Shown here: positions 1-5,901 of the stretch, in pieces
Layout: each line of letters starts with the position of its first letter
How positions within the stretch are numbered: position 1 is the stretch's first letter
NCBI GenBank assembly: GCA_964617385.1
Contig: CAZTYX010000069.1
Span: 1-7,867 of the forward strand
DNA from: JADHMP01 sp964617385
GTDB lineage: Bacteria; Bacteroidota; Bacteroidia; Flavobacteriales; Flavobacteriaceae
Length of the DNA stretch: 7,867 nucleotides
Direction: 5' to 3'
Made by a program: the position numbers and the translations under genes
Notes under the pieces: generated by a model
The model's database searches: none
What the model saw: only the letters and a program-made list of their open reading frames with translations
What the model was told of the DNA's origin: nothing

Positions 1-30
1 GGCCAACAAATCACTATATGGTTTAAAGTC
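1..30 (-). pseudogene. Coding continuation of DUF3276 beyond the in-frame stop
   Basis: Reading on in the same minus-strand frame past the TAA at 31-33 gives DFKPYSDLLA up to the window edge. Placed after the truncated product this reads YK-stop-DFKPYSDLLA, where family members as I recall them read YKEDF followed by a hydrophobic helix. A single GAA to TAA change would explain it. The rest of the gene lies outside the window, so I cannot say whether the downstream frame stays open. Confidence 0.55.
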
Positions 31-225
31 TTATTTATATATGTAAATATTGTGTTTTTTATAATAATAAGACCCGTCTTCGTTAGTAAATTTTTTGCTT
101 TCTGTGATGGTTAGATAGTAGTCGCTGGCTTTGGTTTCTCGAACATCAAAAAAATAAGTTCTTCTTCCGGCGCGAAGGACTTTTGAATGAATATCCTCTA
201 CCTTATCGTCATAATTCTCCGACAT
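31..225 (-). CDS. DUF3276 / PUR-alpha-like nucleic-acid-binding protein, cut short by an in-frame stop
   Basis: The 64-residue product carries the core of the Bacteroidota DUF3276 family, which is related to the PUR-alpha single-stranded DNA/RNA-binding fold. Residues 18-33 (RAGRRTYFFDVRETKA) and 36-45 (YYLTITESKK) are the family hallmarks, followed by DGSYYYKKHNIYIYK at the end. From memory, family members run past 100 residues and continue with an acidic ED(F) segment straight after the YK, so this product is short. The TAA at 31-33 sits where a Glu is expected, and the frame stays readable beyond it (see the 1-30 entry). The ATG at 223-225 has no Shine-Dalgarno, only an A-rich leader, which is normal in this phylum. 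The gene lies 66 bases downstream of the ABC transporter on the same strand and may be co-transcribed; I saw no clear promoter between them. The cellular role of the family is not established. The family call is firm; functionality is doubtful. Confidence 0.8.
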   Translation of the reverse strand: MSENYDDKVEDIHSKVLRAGRRTYFFDVRETKASDYYLTITESKKFTNEDGSYYYKKHNIYIYK

Positions 226-291
226 CTTGTTTAACTTTTTTGCTTATTTGAGGCTAATTTTATAAAAAAAAATAAACGATACAAATTAATT

Positions 292-2040
292 TTATTTTTC
301 TGTTTGCTGTTTTTCGAACAAATCCTTGTAGTATCCCTCTTTACTGATTAAATCGGTATGATTTCCTTGTTGAATAATTTTTCCGTTTTCCAAAACAATT
401 ATTTGATCTGCATGCTTAATAGAAGAAATGCGGTGACTTACAATGAGCGTTGTTTTATCGGAAGCAATTTGTGCTAAATTTTTCAAAATGGTTTCCTCTG
501 TTTCGGTATCTACCGCAGAAAGACAATCGTCTAGGAGTAAAATTTTAGCTTCTTTAAGCAAGGCTCTGGCAATCGATAGGCGCTGTATTTGTCCTCCAGA
601 AAGCGTAACACCTCGCTCACCAAGAATGGTTTTATAGCCTTTAGCAAAACCATCAATGTTTTTGGCTACATCGGCATAATGTGCCATTTGCTTAATTTCA
701 TCCAAAGAGGCATCCTGTTTTCCAAAGCGAATGTTATCTTCAATAGATTCTGAAAACAAAAATGGATTTTGAGGCACATAGGCAATAGCATTGCGCAAAT
801 GGTCAAGATGAAAATCTTTAATATCCACACCATCAATCAAAATTTTTCCTTGTAAGGGATCATACAGCCGTGGTATTAGTTCCAACAAACTTGATTTGCC
901 TGAGCCAATTTTACCCAATATGCCCATGGTGGTGCCTGGTTTTAAATCAAAGTTTACTTGATCCAAAGCTTTGATGCCTGTTTCTGGATATTTGAAAGTA
1001 ACGTTTTCGAAGCACAGTTGTCCTTTTAGGGTGTGTTTTTCAATTTGGCCTGAGGTCACCTCAGGAGTTTCTTTCAAGAAGGCATTAATTCTTTCTTGTG
1101 AGGCCTCAGCCTGCTGTACAATGGAAGTGACCCAACCCACCACAGTCACGGGCCAAGTGAGCATGTTTACATAAATAATGAATTCTGCCAATACCCCAAA
1201 GGCAATGGTGCCATTCATGTATTGCAAGCCACCCACAAAAATGACAATCAAATTGCTGATACCAATGAGGAGTATCATCAATGGGAAAAACCATGCTTGC
1301 ACCTTAACCAAAGCCATGTTTTTTTCATAACTCTGATCAGCTTGTGTTTTAAATTGTGATTGTGCATAGGCCTCTAAACCATAAGATTTAATGACCGATA
1401 TACCACTGAAATTTTCCTGTGCCACTATTGCCATTTTTGCTAAAAGTTCTTGTACGGCAGTGCTTCTAACATTAATGACTCGACTGAGTTTATAAATAGT
1501 TACTGAAAGAATGGGAAGTGGTAAAATGGTGTATAAAGTGAGGCTGGGAGCAATGCTCAACATATACGATATAACAATCACAAATAAAGCAATGGTATTG
1601 ATGCTATACATCAAGGCAGGGCCTACATACATTCGGGCTTTACTAACATCTTCACTAATTCGACTCATCAAATCGCCCGTACGGTTTTCTTTAAAAAACT
1701 TTTGCGACAATTGCTGATAGTGCCAAAAGATTTCGTTCTTAAGGTCAAATTCAATGTAGCGCGAAACATTGATGATGGTTTGACGCATCCAAAATGTAAA
1801 AATTCCAGAGGCTAAGGCTGTGCCAATAATGATTAAAATATTTATCAGTAATTCCTTTTTTAGGGCATCAACATTTGCCTCTCCATTACGTAAAAACTGT
1901 TCTACAGCGGTGAGTGAATTACCAATTAGTCTTGGCGCTACCAAAGAAAATATGCGCCCAATCACTGTAATCACAATTCCCAACAACAGCTGAAACCGAT
2001 ATTTATAGAGGTATTTATTGAGATGCCGAAGTGCTTTCAT
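292..2040 (-). CDS. ABC exporter half-transporter (fused membrane and ATPase domains), degenerate catalytic site
   Basis: This 582-residue protein joins an N-terminal type-1 exporter membrane domain to a C-terminal ATPase domain, the usual size for MsbA/MdlA/MdlB-like half-transporters. Six membrane segments lie near residues 17-38, 64-86, 138-160, 165-187, 248-272 and 282-302. In the ATPase domain I see A-loop Tyr351, Walker A GKIGSGKS (376-383), Q-loop Gln424, signature LSGGQ (480-484), Walker B ILLLD (500-504), D-loop SAVD (508-511) and switch His536. The residue after Walker B, normally the catalytic Glu, is Asp505 (LLLDDCLSAVD). This resembles the degenerate subunit of heterodimeric exporters such as the MdlA/BmrC type. 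No partner subunit lies in the window. The substrate cannot be told from sequence; lipids, drugs or peptides are all possible. Weak -7-like boxes precede the gene (minus strand, 2052-2059 and 2080-2087), without a good -33. The start gives a typical N-terminus (KYLYKYRFQLLLG) and overlaps nothing. Confidence 0.92.
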   Translation of the reverse strand: MKALRHLNKYLYKYRFQLLLGIVITVIGRIFSLVAPRLIGNSLTAVEQFLRNGEANVDALKKELLINILIIIGTALASGIFTFWMRQTIINVSRYIEFDLKNEIFWHYQQLSQKFFKENRTGDLMSRISEDVSKARMYVGPALMYSINTIALFVIVISYMLSIAPSLTLYTILPLPILSVTIYKLSRVINVRSTAVQELLAKMAIVAQENFSGISVIKSYGLEAYAQSQFKTQADQSYEKNMALVKVQAWFFPLMILLIGISNLIVIFVGGLQYMNGTIAFGVLAEFIIYVNMLTWPVTVVGWVTSIVQQAEASQERINAFLKETPEVTSGQIEKHTLKGQLCFENVTFKYPETGIKALDQVNFDLKPGTTMGILGKIGSGKSSLLELIPRLYDPLQGKILIDGVDIKDFHLDHLRNAIAYVPQNPFLFSESIEDNIRFGKQDASLDEIKQMAHYADVAKNIDGFAKGYKTILGERGVTLSGGQIQRLSIARALLKEAKILLLDDCLSAVDTETEETILKNLAQIASDKTTLIVSHRISSIKHADQIIVLENGKIIQQGNHTDLISKEGYYKDLFEKQQTEK

Positions 2041-2109
2041 TTCTTAGGGGGTAAAGGTACGCAATTGCCTGTTGTAGAAAAAAGATATCTGCTTCATACA
2101 TTTTTTTAA

Positions 2110-2145
2110 TTGAAATACGCCGCTTTATATTTTATCATACATTTG
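2110..2145 (+). promoter_or_regulatory. Candidate nusB promoter (Bacteroidota -7 box TACATTTG)
   Basis: The TACATTTG at 2138-2145 fits the Bacteroidota -7 consensus TAnnTTTG exactly and lies 20 bases before the nusB ATG. This would give a leader of roughly 10-15 bases. The nearest TTG that could act as the -33 element is at 2110-2112, a spacer of 25 bases, longer than the usual 17-23, so only the -7 box is well supported. Confidence 0.45.
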
Positions 2146-2165
2146 CGGCATAAAAGTTCTTATCC

Positions 2166-3110
2166 ATGCTCACACGTCGCCACATCCGTATAAAGGTCAT
2201 GCAGTCGGTTTATGCCTTTTCACACACCGAAAAGGGAAATGTTGATGAGCAAATTCAATTTTTTGAAAAAAGTATTTTTGATAGCATTACATTACTCCTC
2301 TTGCAATGGGGTCTTTTTAAAGCGTTGCATCAATTTTTGCAAGATCAAGTTGGGTCGCTGCAAAAGAAATACCTCTCTCAAGCGGATGTTTTTTTTCCTT
2401 ATGAAGCGCTGTTAAAAAACGCCTATTTTCTGTTTATTGTCCATCATCCGGTTTTAAGCGAAAAGTTAAAACAGCACAAACTAAACGATTGGGAAATTGA
2501 GTTTAAACGTGTAGAAAAGATTTGGCAAGACCTTAAGTTAAGTTCATATTTTGAAAGGTATTGCCAAGAGAGAGATCCCTCTCCAAAAGCACAAAAGCAA
2601 TTGCTTATTGACCTTTTTGAACAACATATTGCCCCTGCAGAACATTTGCATGCCTTTTATGAAGATCACACCCTCACTTGGCAAGATGATTTACCCATGG
2701 TTAACACCTTTATGTTAAAAACCATCAAACAAATCAATCTAGAAGAAAATAATAGTCTTTCCTTTCCTCAACCTTCAGATTGGAAAGAAGAGCTTCTTTT
2801 TGGTCGTGCACTTTTAGAAAAGACCCTTGCCCATGACGAGGCTCTCCAAAAAGAATTAGAAGGGAAAACCCCCAATTGGGATGCCGATCGCATTGCTTTG
2901 ATGGATGCGTTGTTGTTAAAGATTGCCATCGCAGAGTTGCTTTATTTTCCAGAAATACCAACCAAAGTAACCCTCAATGAATTTTTGGAAATTGCAAAAG
3001 AATATTCAACACCCAAAAGCAACACATTTATTAATGGTGTGTTAGACAAATTGATGAAAGAATTTGAAGAGAACAATAGGCTACACAAATCGGGAAGAGG
3101 ATTGCAATAA
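2166..3110 (+). CDS. nusB: Transcription antitermination factor NusB, long Bacteroidota form
   Basis: NusB binds boxA RNA together with ribosomal protein S10 (NusE) and supports antitermination during rRNA transcription in the cytoplasm. The C-terminal part is unmistakable: residues 237-260 (NWDADRIALMDALLLKIAIAE and on), 263-280 (EIPTKVTLNEFLEIAKEY) and 285-296 (SNTFINGVLDKL) match the conserved NusB core. The N-terminus MLTRRHIRIKVMQSVYAF is the typical RNA-binding start. Total length is 314 residues, against about 140 in E. coli; the extra sequence lies between the N-terminal helix and the core, roughly residues 20-200, and is helical and charged. Long NusB forms are usual in this phylum, so I do not read it as a fusion. 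It is first in a plus-strand run with the DUF1573 lipoprotein and yajC. The tail after residue 300 is basic and probably flexible. Confidence 0.93.
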   Translation: MLTRRHIRIKVMQSVYAFSHTEKGNVDEQIQFFEKSIFDSITLLLLQWGLFKALHQFLQDQVGSLQKKYLSQADVFFPYEALLKNAYFLFIVHHPVLSEKLKQHKLNDWEIEFKRVEKIWQDLKLSSYFERYCQERDPSPKAQKQLLIDLFEQHIAPAEHLHAFYEDHTLTWQDDLPMVNTFMLKTIKQINLEENNSLSFPQPSDWKEELLFGRALLEKTLAHDEALQKELEGKTPNWDADRIALMDALLLKIAIAELLYFPEIPTKVTLNEFLEIAKEYSTPKSNTFINGVLDKLMKEFEENNRLHKSGRGLQ

Positions 3111-3131
3111 GCTTTTTTTTAATTACTTTTG
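3102..3131 (+). promoter_or_regulatory. Promoter for DUF1573-yajC, overlapping the 3' end of nusB
   Basis: TTG at 3102-3104 and TACTTTTG at 3124-3131 are separated by 19 bases, a full match to the Bacteroidota TTG / TAnnTTTG promoter. The -33 element lies within the last nusB codons. Transcription would start near 3137, about 16 bases before the lipoprotein ATG. The run of T between the boxes (3112-3120) is not preceded by a hairpin, so read-through from nusB is also likely. Confidence 0.65.
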
Positions 3132-3153
3132 AAGAAATAAAAATCACACTATA

Positions 3154-3657
3154 ATGAAAAAATGGATCTTAATGACCTTTGCCGTGAGTGGTCTTTTATT
3201 GACATCATGTCAAGAAGGTGCTTCTAGCAAAGTAAAGAAAGAAAATGTTACAGCCACCACAACAGACAATGCCGATAGTGCAGATGCGCCTGTGATGCAA
3301 TTTGACAAAGTTTCACACGATTTTGGCACCATTGGTGAAGGCGAAAAAGTGCAAACTACTTTTAGTTTTACCAATACGGGTAAATCTGATTTAATTATTG
3401 TAGACGCTCGAGGAAGTTGTGGTTGCACAGTTCCTAATTATCCTAAAAATGTACCAATAGCACCAGGCGAAAGCGGTGAAATTGTGGTGAGTTTTGACTC
3501 TAGCAATAAGCCCAATATGCAGCAAAAAACAGTGACCATTGCGGCAAATACGCAAAGTGGTAGAGAAACGTTGAGAATCAAAGCTATGGTTACTCCCGAT
3601 CCTGTGAAACAAAAACAACGCGACGACCAAGCCAGAGCACGTCAAAACGCTAATTAA
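3154..3657 (+). CDS. DUF1573 domain lipoprotein
   Basis: The 167-residue product starts with a lipoprotein signal peptide: Lys2-Lys3, a hydrophobic stretch at 4-15, and lipobox LTSC with lipidated Cys19. A low-complexity Thr/Ala/Asp linker (about 20-46) leads into a DUF1573 domain at about 48-148, an immunoglobulin-like (ASPM/SPD-2/Hydin-type) beta fold. The family signatures are FDFGTIGEGEKV-like residues 52-66 (KVSHDFGTIGEGEKV), FTNTGKSDL (72-80), SCGCT (88-92) and the APGESGEI stretch (103-110). The tail (149-167) is rich in Lys, Arg, Gln and Asp. Gln20 after the Cys does not predict inner-membrane retention, so outer-membrane or periplasmic anchoring is plausible. Function is not established for this family. 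It sits 43 bases after nusB and 12 bases before yajC, an arrangement I recall as common in Flavobacteriia. Cys89 and Cys91 are a conserved pair that could be redox-active or structural. Confidence 0.9.
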   Translation: MKKWILMTFAVSGLLLTSCQEGASSKVKKENVTATTTDNADSADAPVMQFDKVSHDFGTIGEGEKVQTTFSFTNTGKSDLIIVDARGSCGCTVPNYPKNVPIAPGESGEIVVSFDSSNKPNMQQKTVTIAANTQSGRETLRIKAMVTPDPVKQKQRDDQARARQNAN

Positions 3658-3669
3658 TCAACAAAAGCA

Positions 3670-3963
3670 ATGGAAGGATTATCGGGCCAAATGCCCTTTT
3701 TATTATTAATGTTAGTGGTTTTTTTCTTTTTTATCATTTTGCCACAGCAAAGAAGACAAAAGAAAGAAAAGAACTTTATGAACAACTTAAAAAAGGGAGA
3801 TCGTGTAATCACGAAAAGTGGTATTCATGCCAAGGTGGTTGAACTTAACGACAAAGACAACACCTGCGTGATTGAAACTTTGGCTGGAAAGTTGAAAATT
3901 GAGCGCAGCGCACTCTCCTTAGAAATGAGTGCGAAACTCAATCCGCCACCTGCAAAAAAATAA
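3670..3963 (+). CDS. yajC: Preprotein translocase subunit YajC
   Basis: YajC is a small inner-membrane protein that associates with SecDF in the Sec export machinery and is usually dispensable. The 97-residue product has the usual length and layout: a short N-terminus, one membrane segment at about 8-25, the hallmark LPQQRRQKKEK basic stretch (24-34), then a soluble domain with LKKGDRVITKSGIHAKV (40-56) and a VIETLAGKLKIERSAL stretch (67-82). A Pro/Lys-rich tail ends the protein. It is 12 bases downstream of the DUF1573 lipoprotein, so the two are almost surely co-transcribed, and a strong hairpin with a T run follows its stop codon. Confidence 0.95.
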   Translation: MEGLSGQMPFLLLMLVVFFFFIILPQQRRQKKEKNFMNNLKKGDRVITKSGIHAKVVELNDKDNTCVIETLAGKLKIERSALSLEMSAKLNPPPAKK

Positions 3964-3968
3964 TTTTC

Positions 3969-3994
3969 AAATCCCGCTATTGGCGGGATTTTTT
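3969..3994 (+). terminator. Intrinsic terminator after yajC
   Basis: AAATCCCGC (3969-3977) pairs perfectly with GCGGGATTT (3983-3991), a 9-bp stem with a 5-base loop (TATTG) followed by T to 3994. It begins six bases after the yajC stop codon. The pyrD ATG follows at 3997, so the hairpin occupies the space where a pyrD leader would be. Confidence 0.85.
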
Positions 3995-3996
3995 AT

Positions 3997-5022
3997 ATGC
4001 TGTATCAAAAACTTATAAAACCCATCTTATTTCGATTTGATCCGGAACGGGTGCATCATTTTGTGTTTTCTTTGCTGAAAATCGTGCATCAGTTGCCCGG
4101 AGTAGGGGGTTTGATTCGGTCTCAATATAACATCCATCATCCAAAATTAGAACGCGAAGTGTTTGGTCTCACTTTTCCAAATCCTGTGGGGCTTGCGGCG
4201 GGTTTTGATAAAGATGCTAAACTATTTAACGAATTAGCCAATTTTGGTTTTGGATTTATAGAAATAGGCACTTTAACGCCAAAAGCACAGCCCGGTAATC
4301 CTAAAAAAAGACTGTTTCGTTTGTCAGAAGACCAGGCCCTAATAAATCGCATGGGGTTTAATAATGAAGGGGTTGCAGCTGCTGTGAAACGATTACGTAA
4401 AAACAAAGGGGTTTTGATTGGAGGAAACATCGGTAAAAATAAAGCCACACCCAACGATATGGCTGTGGCCGATTATGAAACCTGCTTTGAAGCTCTTTTT
4501 GAACATGTGGACTATTTTGTGGTGAATGTAAGTTCTCCTAATACACCCAATTTGAGGGCTTTGCAAGAAAAAGAGCCCTTGACTCATTTATTGAAAACAC
4601 TTCAAGAGTGCAACAAACAAAAACAAAATCCTAAACCCCTTTTGTTAAAAATTGCTCCAGACTTAACAAAGGAACAATTGCTAGACATTATAGATATCGT
4701 AGTTACAATTAAAATTGATGGTGTAATTGCCACAAATACCACCCTTGACCGTGAAGGGTTAGTGTCTAAGCATAAAGCCGAAACTGGAGGTATGAGTGGA
4801 AAGCCTTTAGGTGATAAAAGTACGGCAGTGATTCGTTTTTTGGCAGAAAAAAGCAACAATGCTTTTCCCATCATTGGTGTAGGCGGAATCCATTCTGCTC
4901 AAGATGCTTTAGAAAAACTTGAGGCGGGTGCTAGTTTGGTGCAACTTTATACGGGTTTTGTATATGAAGGCCCCAGTTTAGTAAAGAAAATTAATCTACA
5001 ATTGATCGCAAAGACACAATAA
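3997..5022 (+). CDS. pyrD: Dihydroorotate dehydrogenase (quinone), class 2
   Basis: PyrD oxidises dihydroorotate to orotate with FMN and passes electrons to the respiratory quinone, the fourth step of de novo pyrimidine synthesis, at the inner membrane. The 341-residue length and the N-terminal helical extension (about 1-45, with FRFDPERVHHFVFSLLK) mark the class 2, membrane-associated type. Conserved blocks are NPVGLAAGFDKDAK (62-75), IEIGTLTPKAQPGNPK (88-103), NRMGFNNEG (117-125), GGNIGKNK (142-149), NVSSPNTPNLR (177-187) with likely catalytic base Ser180, LLLKIAPDL (215-223), ATNTTLDR (245-252), ETGGMSGKPL (262-271) and the FMN phosphate site GVGGIHS to LVQLYTGFVY (294-323). The ATG at 3997 gives the expected family N-terminus, although it follows the yajC terminator by only two bases and has no visible ribosome binding site. 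No clear promoter was found just upstream. Confidence 0.96.
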   Translation: MLYQKLIKPILFRFDPERVHHFVFSLLKIVHQLPGVGGLIRSQYNIHHPKLEREVFGLTFPNPVGLAAGFDKDAKLFNELANFGFGFIEIGTLTPKAQPGNPKKRLFRLSEDQALINRMGFNNEGVAAAVKRLRKNKGVLIGGNIGKNKATPNDMAVADYETCFEALFEHVDYFVVNVSSPNTPNLRALQEKEPLTHLLKTLQECNKQKQNPKPLLLKIAPDLTKEQLLDIIDIVVTIKIDGVIATNTTLDREGLVSKHKAETGGMSGKPLGDKSTAVIRFLAEKSNNAFPIIGVGGIHSAQDALEKLEAGASLVQLYTGFVYEGPSLVKKINLQLIAKTQ

Positions 5023-5091
5023 AAACAGCGCCTACAATAAAAACTGTATTTCAAAATTTTGTAAATTATTAACCCTTAAATCTTTATCACA

Positions 5092-5334
5092 ATGGAAAAC
5101 TTAATCTGGTTTATTGTTGTCGGCGTAGTAGCCGGTTTTTTAGCAGGACGTTTTATGAAAGGCAGTGGTTTTGGCCTGTTTGTAAATCTTCTCGTTGGAG
5201 TGGCTGGAGCCATTCTGGGCGGATGGTTTTTTGGAACTTTAGGTATTTCGTTTGGAACTGGAATGATTGGTACCCTAATTACTGCTTTTCTTGGTGCAGT
5301 AGTATTATTGTTCTTTATTAAACTAATTAAATAA
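5092..5334 (+). CDS. GlsB/YeaQ/YmgE family small membrane protein
   Basis: The 80-residue protein is almost entirely hydrophobic and Gly-rich, with three membrane segments near 4-20, 28-49 and 55-77 and a Lys-rich C-terminus. The GVVAGFLAGRFMKGSGFG stretch (11-28) followed by GVAGAILGGWFFG (36-48) is the pattern of the transglycosylase-associated/YeaQ family, often linked to stress response. The molecular function is unknown and the old transglycosylase name is not evidence of enzymatic activity. It lies 69 bases after pyrD. A TTG at 5059-5061 and an imperfect -7-like TAAATCTTTA near 5077 could be a promoter but fit the consensus poorly. A hairpin follows the stop codon. Confidence 0.88.
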   Translation: MENLIWFIVVGVVAGFLAGRFMKGSGFGLFVNLLVGVAGAILGGWFFGTLGISFGTGMIGTLITAFLGAVVLLFFIKLIK

Positions 5335-5341
5335 GTCAAAA

Positions 5342-5395
5342 AAATCAAGTGCCCGAACACTACGCTTTTTGAGTGGCCAGGCACTTCTTTGATTT
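5342..5395 (+). terminator. Hairpin after the GlsB-family gene, possible terminator
   Basis: AAGTGCC (5347-5353) pairs with GGCACTT (5380-5386), with an inner CACT/AGTG pairing (5358-5361 with 5372-5375) and an outer AAATC/GATTT pairing (5342-5346 with 5391-5395). The sequence after the main stem is T-rich but not a clean T run, so termination strength is uncertain. It begins 8 bases after the stop codon. Confidence 0.5.
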
Positions 5396-5411
5396 AACCC
5401 CAATATACTTT

Positions 5412-5822
5412 ATGCATTATAAAACGCCCTGTCTGAGAATCATTTACGCACTTATTATTGCACTCTTTGTGCGTTGTATTGAAAAATTTGTGGATGAGGA
5501 TCCAAGTGCTTTTAATCACATACTTGAATTTCATGAGGATATAACATCCGCAGAAGACCTTATGTGTTTGTATTATCCTTTTGATTATGAAGCGGAAGTT
5601 GAATCACCACCCCCCAGTGTCACTGTTGTTTCCTTAGAAGACAATCGCTATCTAATTACGCTCATTGATGATTCAATGGCGGATGATTCTGTGAAAGCAT
5701 TAAAAATAAGTATGTTAGCGCAGCAAAGAGGCCGCCTCTGGAAGGTCAATAGGATTAAAACTAGCTTTAAATGTTGGCCAGGACGTGGGCATAAAAATTG
5801 GGGCACAAAGCTTTGTCGTTAA
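5412..5822 (+). CDS. Uncharacterised 136-residue protein with C-terminal Cys-PGRGH-Cys motif
   Basis: I do not recognise a named family. The frame opens at a GTG at 5373, but that codon lies inside the hairpin after the upstream gene, so I prefer the ATG at 5412. From there the protein has a hydrophobic segment at about 9-20 (RIIYALIIALFV with Arg21), which could be a signal anchor or signal peptide. An acidic middle follows (about 27-66, rich in Asp/Glu), then a PPPSVTVVSLEDNRYLITLID stretch (66-86) likely to form beta strands. The end is distinctive: RLWKVNRIKTSFKCWPGRGHKNWGTKLCR, with Cys121 and Cys135 flanking PGRGH and a Trp. I have the impression that similar Cys-rich tails end small hypothetical proteins elsewhere in Bacteroidota, but cannot verify it. 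Codon use resembles the neighbours. It is the last plus-strand gene before the convergent hairpin. Confidence 0.65.
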   Translation: MHYKTPCLRIIYALIIALFVRCIEKFVDEDPSAFNHILEFHEDITSAEDLMCLYYPFDYEAEVESPPPSVTVVSLEDNRYLITLIDDSMADDSVKALKISMLAQQRGRLWKVNRIKTSFKCWPGRGHKNWGTKLCR

Positions 5823-5881
5823 AAAGAAAAAATGGGCTGCGACGGATGGTATAAATACCACCCTAGCGCTCATTTCTTTTT
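5821..5881 (-). terminator. Convergent (bidirectional) terminator between the 136-residue ORF and the M42 peptidase
   Basis: An inner palindrome TGGTAT/ATACCA (5847-5852 with 5855-5860) extends on the minus strand to about 9 bp with one G-U pair. Outer arms AAATG..GC and GC..CATTT (about 5830-5837 with 5868-5875) can also pair. The flanks are A-rich on the left and T-rich on the right, so both transcripts would end in U-rich RNA; the minus-strand copy has the longer U tract (TTTTTTCTTTTT). This suits convergent genes ending at 5822 and 5902. Confidence 0.7.
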
Positions 5882-5901
5882 GTATTAAGCAAACTTAAAT
5901 A

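Noticed and set aside
262..280. A/T homopolymer run between the ABC gene and DUF3276, as a possible terminator
   Set aside because: No stem precedes the T run on the minus strand; it is simple AT-rich intergenic sequence.
443..1717. Plus- and minus-strand short frames overlapping the ABC transporter
   Set aside because: They are out-of-frame shadows of a clear ABC exporter gene.
2052..2087. Minus-strand -7-like boxes (TACCTTTA and TATCTTTT) for the ABC gene
   Set aside because: Each misses the final G and neither has a TTG at the right distance, so I did not list them as a promoter.
4137..4874. Minus-strand open frames opposite pyrD
   Set aside because: They are antisense shadows of a fully conserved enzyme, without family resemblance or promoters.
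5076..5384. 102-residue minus-strand frame opposite the GlsB-family gene
   Set aside because: Its Pro/Thr/Lys-rich sequence is what the Gly-rich membrane gene yields when read backwards; the plus-strand protein fits a known family.
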